The position numbers were made by a program, and so were the translations under genes. Below, one piece after another: positions 31,655 to 35,580 of a DNA stretch of 35,580 bases. The stretch spans positions 1 to 35,580 of the forward strand of contig CAJTUT010000011.1 of assembly GCA_910579455.1 (NCBI GenBank). Reading direction: 5' to 3'. Positions within the stretch are counted from its first letter, which is position 1. Each line of letters opens with the position of its first letter. The notes beneath the pieces are model-generated. The model searched no databases and was not told the origin of the DNA. It worked only from the letters and a program-made list of their open reading frames with translations. This DNA is from an uncultured Bacilli bacterium. GTDB taxonomy: Bacteria > Bacillota_I > Bacilli_A > RF39 > UBA660.

Positions 31655-32203
31655 ATGCTAAAAATGAAAAATATCTTAGATGAGAAAGACAAGCGTTTGC
31701 GTACAATTAGTAAAGATGTAATGTTTCCGTTGACAGTGGAAGATAAAAAACATATTCAAGACATGTTAGAATATTTAAAAAATAGTCAAATTGAAGAATT
31801 ATCTGAAAAATATCATTTGCGACCAGGAATGGGTCTATCGGCTATTCAACTAGGTATCGCAAAAAGATATTTTGTCGTTGTATATGAATACGATGAAGGT
31901 AAGTTCGAAAATTATGTGGTTATCAATCCTAAAATCATTAGTAATTCCGAAGAAAAAATATATGTTGAATTTGGAGAAGGTTGTCTTAGTGTCAATCGAG
32001 AAGTCGATGGCATTATTCCTAGATATGCCAGAATTACGATAGAGGGATATGATGAAGAAGGAAATAAAATTAGAGTGCGTGCACGTGAAGAGCTAGCCAT
32101 TGCCTTTCAACATGAAATGGATCATTTAAACGGGGTTTTATTTTATGATCATATCGATAAAAATAATCCCTTTAAAGATAAAGATAAGTATAGAGCGATA
32201 TAA
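31655..32203 (+). CDS. def: peptide deformylase
   Basis: A 182-residue metalloenzyme that removes the formyl group from the first Met of new proteins. All three motifs are present: GMGLSAIQLG (58-67), EGCLS (108-112, metal Cys110) and QHEMDH (152-157, metal His residues and catalytic Glu). The length and the insertions place it with the longer Gram-positive (type II) deformylases. The ribosome site AGGAAGTG lies before the ATG. It stands alone on the plus strand, convergent with smc. No fmt gene is adjacent. Confidence 0.97.
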   Translation: MLKMKNILDEKDKRLRTISKDVMFPLTVEDKKHIQDMLEYLKNSQIEELSEKYHLRPGMGLSAIQLGIAKRYFVVVYEYDEGKFENYVVINPKIISNSEEKIYVEFGEGCLSVNREVDGIIPRYARITIEGYDEEGNKIRVRAREELAIAFQHEMDHLNGVLFYDHIDKNNPFKDKDKYRAI

Positions 32204-32206
32204 AAA

Positions 32207-32232
32207 GAGAGTTTGAAAACTCCCTTTTTTCG
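32207..32232 (+). terminator. terminator of def
   Basis: GAGTTT (32211-32216) pairs with AAACTC, followed by CC and six T. It begins a few bases after the def stop. No separate terminator for smc was seen in the remaining bases to 32304. Confidence 0.7.
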
Positions 32233-32304
32233 TTTTAAGTATTATGATAATTAGTATATCCTTATCCGATTTTCTAATGCTATTTTATAATAGCCATCTC
32301 TTAA

Positions 32305-35262
32305 TTATCCTAGAACTTCAGTTTTTTCATTTAACTGAACACTTACCAATTTAGAAACACCAGACTCTTGCATTGTGATACCATATAAGGTATCTGAAAA
32401 CTCCATGGTTTTCTTTTTATGGGTAATAATTAAAAATTGGGTTTTTTCTTTATAATGAGCGAGATATTTTCCAAAGGCCTCTACATTGGCTTCATCTAAG
32501 GCCGCCTCTACCTCATCGAACAAGCAAAACGGAACTGTCTTCACATTTAATATAGAAAATAATAAACTAATAGCTGTAAAGGTTTTTTCGCCTCCTGATA
32601 ATAGGCTAATTGTCGTTAATTTCTTTCCCGGAGGAGATGCCACAATTTCAACACCTGTTGTAAGTAAATGCTCTGGATCCGTCAACTTTAAATCTGCATT
32701 CCCTCCTCCAAATAGTTCTTTAAATACAGTTTTAAACTCTGCTCTAATCTTTTCATATGTATTTGAGAATTCTTCAACCATCACGCTATCCATCTCATTC
32801 ATAATTTCTAGTAAGGTGTCTTCTGCGCCTAATAAGTCTTCCTTCTGTTTTGTTAAAAATTCATATCTAGTATTTACTCTTTCAAACTCCTCAATGGCCG
32901 CCAAATTGACCATTCCTAATTTTTTAATATTTGCTTTATAAGCAATTACTTTACTTCTCGCCTCATCTATAGGAATATCTAATATGTAATCTTTTTTTGC
33001 TTTCTCATAAGTTAGAGAATATTCTTCATTTAGTGTATTTAGCATAGTATCTAATTTTACATCCATCTTTGTAGTTTCAATTTCCAGTTGTTTCACTTCT
33101 TTTTCTAAATCTCGAATATTTTGATTTTTAATCTTTTCATCTGCTGATCTTTTTTCTAATTCATCTTTGAGTTTTTCTATTTTTTTACTTAGATTTTTAC
33201 TATCTAATGATAATTTTTCTTTGGTTGCATTTTTTAAATTATATTGATTAATAAAATCTTCTTCTATTTCACTTAGTGAATTATTTTTTAACCCCTTAAG
33301 ACTTTCTATCTCTCTATTCATAGCCTCTAAATCTTTACCTAGAGATTCTAGTTCTCTCCCTTTGGTGTCTAATAACTCTCCTTCTAATGTTTTACTGTGG
33401 GATAGCGTTACATACTGTTCATTGACATCCTCTAATTTCTTATTGATCTCTTCAATCTTATCTTTAGTAAGTACCATGGTTTGTTCATAATTTTTAAGAT
33501 TCATTTCTAAGGTATTTAACCCTTGCTTTAAAAACATCATACTTTTATATTGATAGGAACTTCCTCCAGACATAGACCCTCCTACGTGAACTACGTCTCC
33601 TTCTAATGTTACAACCTTATATCTGTGTGATATAACCTTACTAAGACGTGTGGCACTATCAATATTACTAGATACTAAGGTAGTTCCTAATTGATTATAA
33701 ATAATATTTTCGTATTTCTTATCATATTCAACAACATCCGAAAGAACTGCTATAAAATCGGTATTATTTTCTATTTTTTCAATAACATTCTTATCTATAT
33801 ATCTAGGTTTAATAACAGTAAGCGGAAAAAAAGTTGCTCGTCCAATACAATTATCTTTTAAATAATTAATAGCATTTTTTGATGATATTTCATCTTCTGT
33901 AATAATAAAATTTTTACTAGAAGAAATTGCTACTTCTAAGGCCTTCATATATTTCTGATCTGTTTGGATAATATTTCCAATAGTATCACAAATTCCACTT
34001 AAAGAATTACTTTTTAAAATACGTCTTACACTATTTGGTATATTTCCACCATGATCCATTTCTACCATTAAAGAATCTATTCTATGCTTTGTATTAATAA
34101 TCGATTGATCTAATTTAGAATATGTATCCTGTTCTACTGCTCTTTGATTTAATAGTTGATCCATCTTTTTCTTGATATCTTCTATTTTTTTATCAAATTC
34201 ATCAATGTGATCTGTAATCGTCTCTATTTCCATCGTTAAAAGTTGTATATTCTTATTAAGAGTACCCTTTTGATCTAGTAGATTACGTAATTGTTCTGCT
34301 ACTTCACTTTCATTCTTATTAGCATTTGCTCTCTCTTTTAATAATTTTCTTTCCCCATTAATTCTTTCTACTTCCTCTGTTACCTCTAATAATTTACTAT
34401 TGATATTAGAAAACTCTTTTTCATATTGTTCTAATCGTTGATTGTCTTCCATCATCTTAGCATCACTTGAAGAAGATTCATTAGATAATATCAGAATTTC
34501 TTGACCTAATTGTTCCCTTTTCAATTTATTCTTCTCTATTTCATTCGATAAATATTGAATATCTCGTGCTAAAAGAGCTACCTCATATTGTTCTAATCCT
34601 TCTTTGTTTTCTAAATACTCTTTAGCTTTCTTACTCTGTTCTTTCAAGGGGGTTACTTGTAGTTCTAATTCTGCTATAATATCATTGACACGATCTAAAT
34701 TATTATGGGTACGGTCTAATTTTCTTAAGGCTTCTTCCTTTCTTTTTTTATACTTTAAAATTCCAGCTGCCTCCTCTAAAATTACACGTCTGTCTATAGG
34801 AGATGTACTAATAATTCTATCTACTTCTCCTTGGGAGATAATATTGAATGATTCCTTTCCTACCCCACTATCTAGAAGTAAATTAATAATATCTTTTAAA
34901 CGACACTTTTCATTATTTAAATAGTATTCATTCTCTCCACTTCGATATACTCTTCTTTTAATTGATATCTCTGTGTAGGGAACATTTAAATAACGATCAC
35001 TATTATCAAAAAGAAGTTCCACCCAAGCAACATTTAATGCATTACGACTTTTGCTTCCTGAGAAAATAACATCACTCATAGAACCATCCCCACGTAATGA
35101 TTTTACAGATTGTTCTCCGAGTACCCATCGTACAGCATCTACTATGTTACTTTTTCCAGAACCATTCGGTCCAACAATACAGGTTATCTTATTATCTAGT
35201 TTTATATCTATCTTATCCGCAAATGATTTAAATCCATTCGTTACGATTTGTTTTAAATACAT
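32305..35262 (-). CDS. smc: chromosome segregation ATPase SMC with short arms
   Basis: A 985-residue SMC protein, the core of the condensin that organises the chromosome with ScpA and ScpB. The N-terminal head has Walker A GPNGSGKS (31-38) and ISQGEVDRI. A first coiled-coil arm (about 165-410), a globular hinge (about 415-570, GG-rich end HVGGSMSGGS) and a second arm (about 575-830) follow. The C-terminal head has the signature LLSGGEKTF (887-895) and Walker B PFCLFDEVEAALDEANV (from 911). The usual bacterial length is about 1180, and the missing roughly 200 residues come from both arms rather than the heads or hinge. ATGs upstream are absent and a promoter lies just before. The gene order of Bacillus (smc-ftsY) is not kept. 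Confidence 0.97.
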   Translation of the reverse strand: MYLKQIVTNGFKSFADKIDIKLDNKITCIVGPNGSGKSNIVDAVRWVLGEQSVKSLRGDGSMSDVIFSGSKSRNALNVAWVELLFDNSDRYLNVPYTEISIKRRVYRSGENEYYLNNEKCRLKDIINLLLDSGVGKESFNIISQGEVDRIISTSPIDRRVILEEAAGILKYKKRKEEALRKLDRTHNNLDRVNDIIAELELQVTPLKEQSKKAKEYLENKEGLEQYEVALLARDIQYLSNEIEKNKLKREQLGQEILILSNESSSSDAKMMEDNQRLEQYEKEFSNINSKLLEVTEEVERINGERKLLKERANANKNESEVAEQLRNLLDQKGTLNKNIQLLTMEIETITDHIDEFDKKIEDIKKKMDQLLNQRAVEQDTYSKLDQSIINTKHRIDSLMVEMDHGGNIPNSVRRILKSNSLSGICDTIGNIIQTDQKYMKALEVAISSSKNFIITEDEISSKNAINYLKDNCIGRATFFPLTVIKPRYIDKNVIEKIENNTDFIAVLSDVVEYDKKYENIIYNQLGTTLVSSNIDSATRLSKVISHRYKVVTLEGDVVHVGGSMSGGSSYQYKSMMFLKQGLNTLEMNLKNYEQTMVLTKDKIEEINKKLEDVNEQYVTLSHSKTLEGELLDTKGRELESLGKDLEAMNREIESLKGLKNNSLSEIEEDFINQYNLKNATKEKLSLDSKNLSKKIEKLKDELEKRSADEKIKNQNIRDLEKEVKQLEIETTKMDVKLDTMLNTLNEEYSLTYEKAKKDYILDIPIDEARSKVIAYKANIKKLGMVNLAAIEEFERVNTRYEFLTKQKEDLLGAEDTLLEIMNEMDSVMVEEFSNTYEKIRAEFKTVFKELFGGGNADLKLTDPEHLLTTGVEIVASPPGKKLTTISLLSGGEKTFTAISLLFSILNVKTVPFCLFDEVEAALDEANVEAFGKYLAHYKEKTQFLIITHKKKTMEFSDTLYGITMQESGVSKLVSVQLNEKTEVLG

Positions 35263-35289
35263 AATAACTTCACCCTATCTACTTTCCCT

Positions 35290-35318
35290 ATTATACTATA
35301 AAAAAAAACTGGATTCAA
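35290..35318 (-). promoter_or_regulatory. promoter of smc
   Basis: Minus strand: -35 TTGAAT (35318-35313), 17-base spacer containing a run of nine T, -10 TATAAT (35295-35290). It lies about 28 bases before the smc ATG, whose ribosome site is AGGGTGAAG. Confidence 0.75.
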
Positions 35319-35357
35319 CTTTTTTATATCTCCAATTTTTGAAATACTTAAAAATCA

Positions 35358-35580
35358 TCATTTATTAACAACTACTACCGCACGGGCTCCATAGGCTGAA
35401 TTCGTCACAGCACTGCCGTCCAAGCCACCAGTGCAGTACACGTGCCAGGCATCATGCGTGTTAGTCACAAATGACGACATGGTCCAGTACCCATAATTTT
35501 TTTGATTTCCATATGTAGAATCATCATTCTGTGTTCCTCCATAATTATTTGATTTATATAAATAGTTATACATCCATATG
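35358..35580 (-). CDS. C-terminal end of an unidentified surface-type protein (cut by window edge)
   Basis: The frame stays open to the window edge, so the Met at 35573 need not be the start and the protein probably extends upstream. About 74 residues are visible. They end YWTMSSFVTNTHDAWHVYCT, GGLDGSAVTNSAYG and ARAVVVVNK. A W-S block, then A-W-x-V, then a G-x-R-x-V close is the pattern of the C-terminal lectin-like domain seen in many secreted or pilin-like proteins of gut Bacillota (related in look to Fib_succ_major/DUF1566 domains). Secretion cannot be judged without the N-terminus. Base composition in this part is very different from its surroundings (36 of 60 bases are G or C in 35401-35460). 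Confidence 0.6.
   Translation of the reverse strand, partial: IWMYNYLYKSNNYGGTQNDDSTYGNQKNYGYWTMSSFVTNTHDAWHVYCTGGLDGSAVTNSAYGARAVVVVNK

Noticed and set aside
32486..32941. 151-residue plus-strand frame inside smc
   Set aside because: Lies opposite the conserved C-terminal head of SMC and has no ribosome site; a shadow frame.
35358..35580. Complete diversity-generating retroelement
   Set aside because: The C-terminal domain is suggestive, but no reverse transcriptase or template repeat is seen in the window, so only the possibility is recorded.
1..35580. CRISPR array, tRNA or rRNA genes, prophage
   Set aside because: No regularly spaced repeats, no tRNA-like cloverleaf or rRNA sequence, and no phage structural genes were recognised by reading both strands.

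Overview
The window looks like a chromosomal segment of a low-GC Bacillota organism, probably a gut-type member of class Bacilli (Erysipelotrichia or RF39-like). The reasons are strongly AT-rich DNA, a DnaI-type helicase loader, Gram-positive competence genes (ComEA/ComEC), a threonyl T-box leader, PASTA-containing transpeptidases and a YjcZ-like small protein. TGA is used as a stop (for example at the end of the transpeptidase gene at 15849-17993), so this is not a genome with the Mycoplasma code. The taxonomic placement is inference.

Layout, read along the minus strand that carries almost everything. (1) 35580-32305: the C-terminal end of an unidentified protein with a locally GC-rich segment, then smc. 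Two plus-strand genes lie just beyond smc: def (peptide deformylase) and a 53-residue YjcZ-like membrane protein. (2) 31208-27269: ftsW, then comEA-comEC. (3) 27208-21648: dnaI, an unusual RNB-domain nuclease, a TasA/camelysin-like protein and thrS. The thrS gene sits behind a T-box riboswitch and lacks the TGS domain; the dnaI-to-thrS order recalls Bacillus. (4) 21558-19822: a TPR protein whose promoter overlaps the thrS terminator. (5) 19689-14965: a short division cluster, mraZ-rsmH-ftsL-pbp plus an unknown anchored protein. It starts from a near-consensus promoter with three 10-bp-phased MraZ boxes. (6) 14886-13488: a 31-residue membrane peptide with its own promoter and a membrane-anchored lysozyme-like protein. 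(7) 13381-3457: a cell-surface polysaccharide operon with phosphoglycosyl transferase, GT2, LicD, GT4, Wzy-like polymerase, Wzx-like flippase, VanZ-like protein, two LytR-CpsA-Psr ligases and an unknown 140-residue protein. It has one strong promoter and a hairpin after its first gene. (8) 3399-326: a Nudix hydrolase, an unknown anchored protein and a SpoVD-like transpeptidase. (9) 1-320: the right end of an insertion sequence, ending a few bases from the stop codon of that transpeptidase gene.

The shared theme is envelope construction. Septal wall synthesis (FtsW, FtsL, two PASTA transpeptidases, a lysozyme-like protein) lies beside synthesis and wall attachment of a lipid-linked surface glycan (PGT, GTs, Wzx, Wzy, LCP). 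No RNA genes other than the T-box leader, no CRISPR array and no prophage were seen. No gap between genes exceeds about 270 bases. Several starts were moved inward from the longest reading frame because a good ribosome binding site sits before an internal ATG; each case is noted.
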